A DNA stretch of 64,000 nucleotides from Symbiotaphrina buchneri (taxonomy: Eukaryota > Ascomycota > Symbiotaphrinales > Symbiotaphrinaceae). Location of the stretch: assembly GCA_001599915.1 (NCBI GenBank), contig BCIG01000031.1, positions 186,001 to 250,000 of the forward strand. Reading direction: 5' to 3'. The notes under the pieces are model-generated. The model worked only from the letters and a program-made list of their open reading frames with translations, did no database searches and had not been told where the DNA came from. Both the position numbers and the translations under genes were made by a program. Position 1 is the first letter of the stretch. The number at the start of each line of letters is the position of its first letter. This document shows positions 35,235 through 46,400 of the stretch, in pieces.

Positions 35235-36416
35235 ATGGCTAACAGGGGGGTGGCAAGATCATTACTTCCTTCCCACCAAACCCCGCTTGCCAACATCGAC
35301 GCCGGCGGCCTCACGTTCGGTGTGGAGATGGAGAGTGTGGTCATCTACAACCTCGACCACTACGTACCCGATCTCCCCGATCCCGCAGACCTCAATGAGA
35401 CGACATTACAGTACTTGGTGCGGTCGAAAATTGCTGAAGTTCTCCGAGCGGCCGATTTCGATGCAGATACTTGGAAGGGTACCTCCAGCTGGACGGTCAC
35501 CGACGACGTTTCAATCCGGCCATTGGAATCAATGGACTTGGTAGATGAGAAACAATTCCGCTATGCCACCGTCGAGCTGGTATCCCCCATCTTCAAGGCC
35601 GAGGACCCAAGCGCCTACACAGAAATCCAGACCGTCGTCGATCTGATCAGCAGCCAATTCATGATTCAGCGCGAAAACTCCACAACCGGCTTCCATGTGC
35701 ACATCGGAGTAGGCAGGGGTCTCAAAAACTCGTTCCCTCTGCGTGTGCTGAAAACGCTCTGCGAATTGGTCGTGTACTTCGAAAACCAGCTGGACTGCCT
35801 CCACCCAGACTACCGCATCGACCATAAGTTCGCACAGGCACCATGTCGAGCTTGGCAACACGAAGACTCGGTCAAGACCATCCAGGATGCAGTTCTTGAC
35901 ATAGAACAATGTTCCAGTGTGGACCAGCTCGTCGACACGGTGAACCCCGCCTCGGATAGGCAATTTGCCTACAATCTGACGAACTTGATAGGCTGGAAAT
36001 ACCTTCCGAATCCGAAATATACAGTCGAGTTTAGACAACATGAAGGCACCATGGACTCCAAGCGGATTGTTAACTGGGTAACCGTTTGCTTGCATATGGT
36101 GAAGTATGCGTACACCGTCGCTGAAGAAGACCATCTGGCATTAGTGAGTTCCGAGGAGGGATCACGTTGGAATCTGAAACAAATCTTCACCTTGATCGGC
36201 CTGGAGAGCCTATGGGACGAGTACTATCAGTTCCATACATGGGACAGACCTCCGTATCCGTTCAAGATGATTGTGAGCGATGGAGAGGGTGGAAATGGGC
36301 GGGTTAGTAGCCCTGAGTTTCAGATGCTCATCGATGGCCTGGGAGAAGAAATCGATGCTATGCCAGAAGACATCCATGATACGGAGGATATCGATGATAT
36401 GGAGCAAGAAGGCTGA
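35235..36416 (+). CDS. Amidoligase family protein (Amidoligase_2)
   Basis: Intronless, 393 aa from the ATG at 35235. It carries hallmarks of the amidoligase branch of the glutamine-synthetase/carboxylate-amine ligase superfamily: FGVEMES near residue 28 (first glutamate of the active site), WTVTDDVSI, a second acidic strand ATVELVSPIF, the HVH motif in TGFHVHIGVGRGLKN, and VEFRQHEGTMD late in the domain, with helices between. Enzymes of this type join a carboxylate to an amine at the cost of ATP; in bacteria they modify peptides, cell-wall precursors or proteins, while fungal substrates are largely unknown. The C-terminus is acidic (DTEDIDDMEQE). All recognisable catalytic positions are present, so it looks functional. 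It is the best-preserved gene in the accessory stretch; no partner enzyme is obvious nearby. Confidence 0.88.
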   Translation: MANRGVARSLLPSHQTPLANIDAGGLTFGVEMESVVIYNLDHYVPDLPDPADLNETTLQYLVRSKIAEVLRAADFDADTWKGTSSWTVTDDVSIRPLESMDLVDEKQFRYATVELVSPIFKAEDPSAYTEIQTVVDLISSQFMIQRENSTTGFHVHIGVGRGLKNSFPLRVLKTLCELVVYFENQLDCLHPDYRIDHKFAQAPCRAWQHEDSVKTIQDAVLDIEQCSSVDQLVDTVNPASDRQFAYNLTNLIGWKYLPNPKYTVEFRQHEGTMDSKRIVNWVTVCLHMVKYAYTVAEEDHLALVSSEEGSRWNLKQIFTLIGLESLWDEYYQFHTWDRPPYPFKMIVSDGEGGNGRVSSPEFQMLIDGLGEEIDAMPEDIHDTEDIDDMEQEG

Positions 36417-36753
36417 ATTCGCTTCCAGAGTTTGGATATCTTCGCATCACAGGAGCACGACGCCTTTGGATTAAAGTAGCAAGAATTGAACAACCATGTT
36501 CCACAGCTGAACTTATATTTCTAATTAGGACCCAGTATGCTAACTAACGTGACACAGAAGAAGCCAGCACTGCCTGTAGATTGCCCGCACTTGGCTCTAG
36601 GCTCGTAGAAATAGCCAGAATTGCGTATAGGCCACGAAGATACCAGAGCATAGGTGCGGCATACGAGGGCATGCTCCCCTCCCACGATCATATGTGTATG
36701 ACCTCCGTACCATCTCCCTCCACTTGGCTGAACTGGCCGAATCGGCATTGTCG

Positions 36754-37593
36754 TCATTGTGGAAGCCAGGATCCCAGCTCTATGAGACCCGACCTGGGGT
36801 AGGCGCCGATGGTGGGAGGGGAGGTAGAGTTAGAAGAAATGTCCTGGGGAGATGCAATCGAGGGGCCATCTTGACGGAAAGAGTGGCCGTCTTGCGTACC
36901 GCTTTTGACAGAATCTGACTTGGTTTGCAATATCGATTGAATCGCTAAGATGCTCCGCAGGCCGTCCGCGCCTCCACAGACCGTCATGTTGACCTTGATC
37001 CCTTTGTATTCGTCCTCCGCCCGAAGTTGTAGAAATGACACCGAGTGGTTGACTGGAGTCCGCCCCTCACTGGTCGGCTTATTTAACTTGTTCGGGTACG
37101 CCACACAGTGTACATGTCTCATAGCCAAAGCAGCAGGCTTTTCCGTGCGCAACGTGCTGCTTCTGTGATTAAGGATCTAGTTTCAGAGCAGGTGGAGACT
37201 CCACTCCTTGAAACGGTTTATGTGATGGGCGACAGGCGGAAGAATTTTCTCCTGTGATAAAACACGTAGGAATGCGAAGATAATAGAACACGCAAACCGA
37301 CATCATGCACAGAAGTTTCTCCATCATGTACATCGGGCCGCCGACAAAGTTGTAGATCGTGTATGCGTGCAAATCTTTATCCGGGTGTATCGATGATTCG
37401 GGGATGTGTGATGTGTGTAATGATTAATTTGAAAAACGTGCAAATGTGTCAATCCACTAAAGTTATCATATGCGGTCGAGACAGGTACCGAGCTGATGAG
37501 AGAAGACTGCGCAGAGCTAGGAAGATTCTGCGGGGCCTTGGGCGGAGCTGGCAGGGCAGCAGCAAAATCTTCATCGATCCCTATCGCCTGCAT
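36754..37593 (-). CDS. Membrane-protein gene fragment paralogous to the 47-kb locus
   Basis: Likely exons: 37593 to about 37506, rich in Ala/Pro (LPAPPKAPQNLPSSAQSSL); about 37380-37260, reading DLHAYTIYNFVGGPMYMMEK and SVCVFYYLRIPT; and 37152-36754, reading HVHCVAYPNKLNKP to IELGSWLPQ. The middle block matches DLQGYTIYNFISRPIYMVAR plus SVCVLYYIRILG at about 47.3 kb closely (shared YTIYNF, P-YM, SVCV-YY-RI), so the two loci are paralogues. The intron before DLHAY runs GTACCT to AAAG. Whether this copy is a complete short gene or a leftover is not clear. No known domain. Confidence 0.4.
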
Positions 37594-38951
37594 GTAAATG
37601 TCTGGTCATTTAAGGCAGGAACAGGCGGCACATACAAGGGAGCAGCAGCCACAGAAACTGTGGTAGTGTTGAGGCTGAGAGAAGTTCGCCGGGAAAAGGT
37701 AGGCAATCACCAGCTACCGGCAGATGAGAAATACTCAGAAGAGGACGTGTGTGAGATGTTGTGAAGACATTGGATGCATTTCCTTGGACAGGGTTGCATG
37801 ACAATGGCTTGATCAAACTACTCATCAGAGTTAGTTGCTATTCGAGCCAGCGGAGGTAATGTGTACTCACGACAAGAGGACGAGAATATGAAGGATGGTC
37901 GGTTTCAGGCCACAGCTATGTGGTCCTGGAACAGCAGAGATGACATATGTTCTTTCCTACCACACATTATTTTATGCCCCTATAACGCCTTTACCGACAG
38001 GCCTACTACTCCTCGAGGTTTTCAGGCTTTTGCTGAATTATTTCGACTGCTCGAGGCTGCTTCAATTCCTAGGAGTAGTAGTCCGTGTTGTAGAGACCGG
38101 TGACCACCTAGCCCAAGACGTGTCTGCTCAATACAGATGGCATCCTGCCAGCATCATCTCCAGAGCTATGGTAGTTCCGTGAGTAAAAACATACACTCCT
38201 GTAGAGCGTAATTTTGGCTTGATCGAACAGGAAAACAGGAAATGCGCGATCCGCGCCAAGGAGCTGGAGTGTACAAGCTCGTCCCACTGTTCACTGTGGC
38301 GCACAGCTATGGCTGAAGTCTTTGTGAGCTCTCGTATGCTACTAGAAGACAGTGATGGTGATGATTTCCTTCGTGGGACCGCTTCACATCGTCAGTTTTG
38401 ACCTTATAGATCGAGAACCAACACATACACATAAAAGCATCGCCAGTGCACAGCAGCATCGAACTGAATTTTCCATGAGAAGTTTTCCGTGAGACGGGCA
38501 GAAAGCAAAACTTGAAAGCGACGAGACATCCTGTGGAAAGGCCGTGTCGCAACGACGAGCAACACCGGCCTTTAAAGTTATATCTGTTGTGCTAACTCCT
38601 CGCAGACAATCCTTAAGCAGTCGATTCAAGTTTGTGACGCGTGACTGGCGACAGAAGCAACCTTTATATAGTTCTTCCATCTTCTCGATAGCAAGCCAGG
38701 ACAGGAACCACCAGGTTGTTGAGGGCTGGTAAAGCCAACTATGAGGGGGAAAGGCTGTCGGACCGTTACCCGGGGTTGCCGTGTAAGTCGACCACCTTGA
38801 CCAGGTCTGCCTTTGTACTGATCGAATGTACCGTTGGACCCCATTCTGCTGTCCGCTGCCTGTGCTAGTCTTGGCTCTCTCCGGATTCTTCTTGTGGGGC
38901 TCATCAACAAGGGGGTTATCATCAAGATTATCCACCGCTTCTCACGACTCC
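37594..38951. other. Accessory stretch, no firm gene
   Basis: A 183-codon minus frame at 38384-38935 (NLDDNPLVDEPHKKNPERAK onward) could be a downstream exon of the chromodomain-like frame but shows no domain. Otherwise nothing recognised. Confidence 0.35.
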
Positions 38952-39284
38952 TCATACTTGATGATGCGTCCGGGTGTTCTTGGGCTCAGGATAAGGACTC
39001 CACTTCACTAGGTAGAACCATTCATGCCGCCGTGGGACATGTATTACGTCAAGTGCCTCTTCCACTTCCCACTCTTCGTCATGCTTGGTCTCCGGCGGGT
39101 CTTGAGTTGCTGGTCCATCAAATACATCCAAGCTTGAGGAGGTCTCTGGTGTAGAGGCCTTGGTATGAGCGGTCAGCGCCAACCGCGGTGTTCCATGACC
39201 TGGTGGGAAATGTGAGCCCAAGCCCAATTTTGCCAGTGCCGTGCATTCGTTACCAAGTTTGAGCCGCACTGACGAAGCCGTCAA
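38952..39284 (-). CDS. Chromodomain-like reading frame (host gene or element fossil)
   Basis: About 110 codons. After a low-complexity lead, EEWEVEEALDVI followed by RRHEWFYLVKWSPYPEPKNT matches the chromodomain pattern: (Y/W)EVExIL, then a (F/Y)LVKWxxYP strand pair and an ENT-like turn. The final helix is not recognisable. Chromodomains bind methylated histone tails; in fungi they occur both in host chromatin proteins and at the integrase C-terminus of chromovirus-type LTR elements. No reverse transcriptase, integrase core or LTRs were seen nearby, so origin is undecided; if it stems from an element it is an old, broken remnant. Confidence 0.5.
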   Translation of the reverse strand: MTASSVRLKLGNECTALAKLGLGSHFPPGHGTPRLALTAHTKASTPETSSSLDVFDGPATQDPPETKHDEEWEVEEALDVIHVPRRHEWFYLVKWSPYPEPKNTRTHHQV

Positions 39285-39605
39285 CCAAGTCAGCCCTAAC
39301 TGTATTACAGTGTAAGCCTAGATCAATGGCGATGGAACGGCATTCTCACCTGATAATAGCAGTAGAGGTGGCTCCGGTCGTATGGGCAGCAAATGATAGC
39401 TTCGACGGGCTTGGAGGGGACTGCAGAGTTCCATGGCCTGTCTGAAAACGTTCGTTGGCCCAGGTCTGCGGCGCGACCTCCGACGGCTACAAATCTCGTT
39501 AGAGACGAACCCGTTGGGACCGTCAGCGTGGACTTGCCTTGCATATTAGTCTATGGCGTTCTGTTTCAGAACCCGCTGTGTAGCTTGTGCAACCCGCTAG
39601 GTCTA

Positions 39606-40051
39606 CTAGGAAAGGAGGGACAGCAAACTACCGCCCTGAGTCGGCCGCGGCTCGCTCCCTTGTGTATCAGCGTGGCTTGGTAGTCTGCCATAGCTGATGT
39701 TGGGGGTTCTGAAGATGGCGCAACTCCCAAGTGCTCTTCTTGGCTGTCCAAGGTATCGAGCCTTTAGTATAACTGCACCCAATCCACAGTTTGCTACCAA
39801 GATGCAGCGGGTATTGTGATGGCGGTGGAGATGGTTTTGATATTGAGCTTCCACCGCAGCTACAATCTGCCAAACAGCTGAGGGCAGGATAAAGCAAGCG
39901 AGAATACACGCGAAGGAACCGGCTGGTCTGCATCCAGTGAGTTGAGGAAAGTAATCCACCAGCTGGAGATACATACCAAGGAGTAGCAAAGGTTGTCCTT
40001 GCCACAGTCAAGCTCCTGAAACGTGGTGTACGACAGCCCGGTGGTAGCCAT
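39606..40051 (-). CDS. Small two-exon hypothetical protein
   Basis: Exon 40051-39977 (25 codons, MATTGLSYTTFQELDCGKDN) joins exon 39866-39606 across a 110-bp intron (GTATGT to TTGGCAG) in phase 0, giving 111 aa. The second exon begins IVAAVEAQYQNHLHRHHNTR and contains CGLGAVILKARYLGQP. No signal peptide or known domain. Support rests on the good splice sites and continuous frame; a second frame over the first exon is also open, so the model is tentative. Confidence 0.4.
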
Positions 40052-42846
40052 GATTGAGCCTCTGCCAGCTGACGAGTGTACTGGTGAGTGGATTGCAGCG
40101 GTTTTCGCCGCGGGTGCCGCGCCTCTGCCTGTAACGTTGACAAGGCATCCTGCAAGTCCGGGATGCTGCTAGCGCAGGGAACCAGGTTATGGAGTATCAT
40201 GAAGAAGGAAGTCAAGGGATGGGTATGGTCGGAGACGCTGCTGAACAAAGCAGACTGAAAGAGTGGAAGAGACCAGCAGGCACGACTACAGCAGGCAAGA
40301 AGAAGGTCAAGTCTATATACATTCATGGAGCGATGGGCGACTAAGCAAAACACACAGTGGCCGGCCAGGGCGGGACATCGCCGTTTTATCGAAGGCCAAG
40401 TTTGCTACATTTACGTTTGCTCTAGATTGATCTCGTGCTCTCTGTTCAATTTGCTCATGTTTGCAGAGCGGGGTAAGAGCGGGGTCAGAGATGTTTGCTA
40501 GCAATTCACGAGAAGTATCACATGCAGTGAGGGAACATGAATTAATGATCTATCACAATATCCCTTTCACCTGCTCACACAGGCAATCATGTATATATGA
40601 GGGAAAAGTGAACGAGCCAATGGAAATCAAAGGATTCACTGAATTCGCCACCCCCTTTTCCGCCGGTGTCCGGTGATGACATTCACGGCGGGAAATCGCC
40701 ACCGCTAAGCCTGCTTTGGGAGAGGAAGTGGTGGCGGGACTGTTTACTGGGGGTTATGGGTGCTGCTTCTACGCTGCTTGTGCCGCCAGGCATGCTGCCC
40801 GAACATGTATTCGAATGGCCCTACGCTGTGCATATCGAATGGGACAAAGAACCAGTGGGGAGGCTACATTGAAGCCCTGCAGGCATAGAGGTAAAAATTC
40901 AGGCTTAGGTCAACGGTACACGGATCTTGAAATAGCTGTAACGGCACTATATTCTCTAACGGACAATAACCTCGAACTCAAATAATACAATTCCTCTCTT
41001 GATAGGAGACTCTTAGCCAATGTCCTCGTTCTTCTTCGTATAGAAAAGACGCTGAGGTCTTCTGGCCAAAGCCACAGCGAGTGGATCTCGGCTTCGGCGG
41101 CCCCTGGAATCACTTCTATCGCTTGCCACTGCAATATTCGGTTGCTGGTGCAGGCTCCTCTTACGACCAGCAACTGTGATGCCATGATGGTGCTGACTGG
41201 GCTCGTGGGAGAGCAAGGAGCGTGGCAACGTCCATGTCGACGTCTCCACCTCCACATCCTTGACCTTTGGGGCCATAGCACGGCAAAACTCCGCCTGTCT
41301 ATCAGCACCCAGTGGCCGACACTTCGATCGGCGGTTATCGATCCAGGAATGTGCTAGTGGACCAGTAGTGGGCCTACCCCACAGGAAGTCCCACTGATGT
41401 CGCTTTCGACTAGGAAAGGCAGTCTGCATGGAATCGATGCTTACATGGAGACGCCACTACCTCCTCACCGGCTAGAAATGGTGGACCACACATACGTGGC
41501 CCGTATGAAGGCTCAGAATTGGTATCTTGTGCACCGGACACTATTCGCGTGTAACGTAGAGTCGGGCCTGCAGCTGCCGTGATGCGAATGTGTGGTGGAT
41601 TATAAAAGGAAAGGCGTAGTGTAAGATAGATTTAGGCTGTTATTACGTCCACCCATGCTCAATCTTGGACTGGGGTTGAGTGAACCGTGACAGTGGATTT
41701 GAAGCCAGGAGGCTGAACAACATCCCTCAATCTATGTCATCGTTCGTCTGTCTGTTTTGTCTTCTCCAGTGTAAAAGAGCCAGTTAGGTTTTGGAGAGAA
41801 TTATTCTAGACGCAGCCTAAAGAACGGTCAGCATTCGCCAGGAATGCGAAAGCGGAGGAAGATTGACCCTGCTGAAGAGCACCGTCTTCGCACCAAAATC
41901 GCCTGGTTTCGGTCGCTTTCTTTCTGGAAAATCGTCCACTTGAGCAGTCAACTGTACGCCGCTGCTGCTGTAGGTTCGGGAGCTTTTACAGCTTGGTGGC
42001 GCTCTGCCGGACATCCTCGGGTTCTCTCTTCAGCTTTTTCCACCTGGCCGCTCGATGTCAATAAGCAGATGGTCGTCGTTGTCGAAACGGCTCGAAGCGA
42101 AACGCCTGGATTAACAAGAAATTTCGCAGCTCTGATCCCGCAGAAGCTAGTGTTCGAATGGTGCAAAAGGCGATGAACATGGCTCACCCGATCATGGAAA
42201 GACAGTCCTGAACGTGAGATGATACTCCTCAACATTCTTGGTATTGATGCTACATCCTGCAACACCAGACCGACTTCAATCGGGTCACCAGACGTCTGCA
42301 GCCACGACCATAATGACCGTTAGAGGTGCCAGGATAACATCAGGATGGAACTGGCACATACAGCCACATAATCATCATGGCTTCGAAAGCAGAAAGGATG
42401 GGGACAGTTGCTGTTTCGCGTCTTTCTCACGGAACGCGAACCATTGCCCAACCTCATGTATCTGAGCGCAGGAATAAGTTATGCTCCGCAGCGTGATCCG
42501 TGCACCTCCAGCCTGTGAGGCAAGAGAGGATGAATCGGAGATCGTGCCACAGGAAGGTGCCACAGACGGCGGGGCCCGAAGCTGCTGTAGCAGGTGTCGG
42601 AGGCCGTCCAGCTGGAGGGCGGTGGGCGATGCCACGTGCAAGTCGGGCTATGCACGCAGCGCGTTCCTCGAAGCCGACTGTTCGCGACGACGGTAGAACG
42701 AGGACGTCGAGACTGTCCCAGTTGGCCGACGGGAGATCCTTGCGGAGCCGAACCTTCGCCATCTACGGTGATGGTGCGATCGATAAGGCAAAGACGCAGT
42801 AGGTGCACCTGGTCGAAAGCGCTTGTTGGAATATGGTGATGCTGAA
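40052..42846. other. Accessory stretch, no firm gene
   Basis: Competing frames on both strands at 41.0-41.4, 41.8-42.3 and 42.4-42.8 kb lack domains, and splice patterns could not be followed. Some may be exons of further membrane-protein relatives, but nothing is specific. Confidence 0.35.
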
Positions 42847-43332
42847 CTAGTCGACGCGGCTAGGGGAACAACTTTGCGTACCGGTTGTGCCTTGGACAAA
42901 ACCCGTATCTCTAGCTGAGCGAGCGTCTGAAACAGAGGTATGCTGATAGGATGGAACGTCGTAGTGAGTGTCTTCGATATCAGAGTCCTTGGAGGCGGGC
43001 CCCTTCCTCTTACGTGGTAACGTCAGGGTCGGTATCTCTTCTCCTACTATCGTCATGAGGATTGAGTCGCCCACCATCATCCCGAGACGGAAACCATCAA
43101 AAAGACGTTCGGAGCGACGGCCGGGATTCATGTCCATGTAGGTCAGATCGTACAGAAGGCGATCTCCAAAGGTTCTTGATTGTCTATTCCCCATCCTTGC
43201 ACGACCACGGCATCCAACTGATATCCGTGGTTTCTCGTCAAGTCCTTTGCGTTCTTCGGGGTGCCTATCTTGGCTGTTAGAAGTTGCTGTGAAAGGGTAT
43301 CTGGTCGCATGCGCAGCAGAAAGTCGAATCAT
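42847..43332 (-). CDS. Hypothetical 161-aa frame
   Basis: Starts at a true ATG (43332). Reads MIRLSAAHATRYPFTATSNS, then RLLYDLTYMDMNPGRRSERL, MVGDSILMTIVGEEIP, TLPRKRKGP and an acidic KDSDIEDTHYD. The basic-acidic tail is plausible for a soluble regulatory protein. A second frame over the first third is also protein-like (LDAVVVQGWGID), so exon choice is uncertain. No family recognised. Confidence 0.3.
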   Translation of the reverse strand: MIRLSAAHATRYPFTATSNSQDRHPEERKGLDEKPRISVGCRGRARMGNRQSRTFGDRLLYDLTYMDMNPGRRSERLFDGFRLGMMVGDSILMTIVGEEIPTLTLPRKRKGPASKDSDIEDTHYDVPSYQHTSVSDARSARDTGFVQGTTGTQSCSPSRVD

Positions 43333-43489
43333 GGCCCACGTGGAAAACGACTTGTGTAATCGAATAAACGTATTGAGATGGCCGTGATGTGGTGAACTGG
43401 ATTTAGCAATATTCTCAAGGGCCTCAGGCGGCGCATGGGACGTAACGAAAGCAGCTTGTTATACAAAGTTTGATTATTATCTTCCAAGT

Positions 43490-46400
43490 TCAGCTGAGCC
43501 AAGACTCTCGTCCAGCTGCTCTGAAGGTCAATAATAAGAGCGGTTTGTACCGGAAATTATCTACTTGACGAGTGATGGCCATATCCCATTCTGGTTTCGC
43601 GATGTCGTTGGCTGCATCCTCTTCCCATTCGAGAGCAAACTTAAGAAACATTTTGCTCTTCCATGCATGAGGCATCAAGATGTCTTCTTTGAAGACATGG
43701 AGCTGAGGCTCTCTCAAATTGGCAACACCTCACTGTAGGTATTGATGTGTTTCCAGTACTTGAAATGGTATGGACTGATACCGTCCCACCAATCGAGACC
43801 GCAGGAGATACGTCATGTTCTCCAGAATCATCGAAGTCTTAACGACTTGACTTACATTCCAGATATTCAACGACCAACATAGATTTGGACAAACGCACAC
43901 CGAAGGAAATATCGCTGAACATATGCGTCTTCACGTAACTCAAGGGCTTCTGCTCTACCGCGGCAGAGATTTGAGGATGAAGACAGCAGCTGGACTTCAG
44001 ACCAACGAAGTTAAGAGGCAGAGCATGCCCAAGGAGATAGCGATGTTCAGGACCACATACCCCCATTTGCCATAGATCTCCGTATGTCGTCTTCATGTTT
44101 GGAGTGGAAGTTTCAAAATCGACAATAGTGATGATTGTGAGGAACATTGTCCGTCGTTTGCCTCCAAGTGTTCAAGGCCATACTCGGTGTATAGCACAAC
44201 TGTAATGAGACATCCAGGATTGTTCCTTGGCACCCCACTCTTTCTTGAGTAGGAATGAAGAAAGGCGACAGCTCATTGATCATCCCCGGCAATGCGGAAG
44301 GTGCAAGGTAGAGTGCCACATCGCTGATACTCGGACCGGAACCGAGGCTTGAGGCACTGGGTGCTGACAGCTGAGTTCCAGATTCCTGATGGACGGAATG
44401 ACTACGTCCCGGAGCCCTTCGTGTGGTGCTTCTCCGGCGCAGACAGAATTGATGCGTTCCAGGCTACTGGCTCTGCCGGGTCTCAGCCATCTGTCCACGT
44501 TCTGGACGGGGCAGGGTGCTTCATGGGGTAGATGCCCGAGATGGCACGGCGGTATCAGCCTGCTCCCATTTTCTGCATCCGGGCGCCTTACTCTGCTGCG
44601 TTCAATTGTTCTTTAGGATTTGGCGAGTTAAATGGCAGAGCCTTCGTCGTGGTTCTTCGGGGACTTGCCCTCAGCCGATCAGATCGTATTGCATTGAACG
44701 GATCATATGTGATCCATAGGTGTACGATGTCATCTTCGATGTAAGATGTCGGTATAACGAAACTATAAGTGGTCAGTATGACAAGACGACGTAATGCACC
44801 ATCATTTATCGCTGCTTCGCAGTCTAAACCGGTCCCCAGCAATCGGGGAGACTTTCTATTGATTGCAGGGGTATCTGCAAATGAATGTGTATGTTTGCCA
44901 CAAGTAGGGTTACGCAAAGATCGACAAACCGTCAAATTCGTAGGTGATCATCGCCAAATTGCTCGATGGTTTCAGGCGAGACACTCCCCTCGGGTACCAA
45001 ACTCCCGTCGGTGGAAGCAAGGGGGTACTTGCTCTTGAATTTCCAAAGCCAGCCGTGTCCTTAACGAGGGCAGACCTGTCCCTGTTCGCCTTGCACGCGA
45101 AAGATAGGTCACCCATAGCATCAAGGAATAGCAACCACAGGCCCAGAAGTGTCCCTGTTTGCCTTGCGCGCAAAGTCACAGGTCGCCTTGGGCGGAAATT
45201 CTTAGAAATATGGCCCGAGACGTGTCCCTGTTCGCCTTGCACGCGAAGAATCAGGTCGTCCATGACGACAATAACCACAACCATCTTCTACGAGAGGGGT
45301 CAGATCGCCACATAGCGTCAGCGATCAACTGCAGCCACAGACCCTGCCCTGTCCCTGTTCGCCTTGTACGCGAAGGAGCAGGGCGCCCATAGCATCAATG
45401 ATCACAACCACAGGCCTGATGTCACGAGCCATGATCTCCTTTTGATATCGCTTCGAAGACTGCGGCTCCACAATGACTGGCCTTTCTCGAGATGAATATA
45501 GTTCCGAGCTTGTGCGACAAGGATTGGTTCGCCCGTGCTAGGTCTTCAGCTGGGCGCTCGTCTTGCGTTTATTCCTCCATATGGGTCCGAAGTTGAACCG
45601 AGAAGCACGGGAACATATATTATTGCGTGTGCAGTGATGAAGGATCGAACAGATGAGACTTATGCCGAACGGACAGGAAACCTCATCGCAATATCTAGTA
45701 TTCCGGACTACAGAGTAGTGTACTCTGAGGTGGAAAGGTATAGCGGTGGACACTAGATATAGGCAATAGTGAAGCTCTGCAGTGGTGTAGATTCCGCTCA
45801 CGTTTCCTCACGGAGAACCAACGTCGAGCTGTGGTGATATAGACCAAGCAGCGCAGCTACTGTTGGATCACCACTCACTTCGACCACGAAGGTCGAGTAC
45901 TCGTCCCAAGACAGTTGGTTTGGCCCTGAACCGGACACAAGTAAGAGCCAAGACGAAGCTGCTGGAGAGCGCCATGAAGCAAAGAACGGTTACCAGCACG
46001 GCAATGTCCTGTGATTCATTGACGAGAACCCCAACCCTTGACGGGGCGAGTACGAGAGTTGACTTGTACGGAGCGGTCATGGGTTTCACTTGGTGATTGC
46101 TGTCCAGGTTGTCCACAGACAAGCTGGGCTCGGCGAGGGCCATGACTGCGCTGTATACGGTGATTGTATTCCTGAGTCCCATGTCGTCCGTTACAAGGCA
46201 GGATCGTATCGATCCCCATTAGACGGTGCCGTGCCCAGTTAATCCCAGTGACTTGATGTGGGAGTAGGGTCACTTTCCCCATGGTGGGTCGGGCCGGGTC
46301 CAAAACACAGTTCTTTGACTCTATCACAGTAGAGATTTGTCTTTACAGACGTTTGGTTTATCACAGTCTGCATGTTCCAGAAGTTTTGACGGTACTGATC

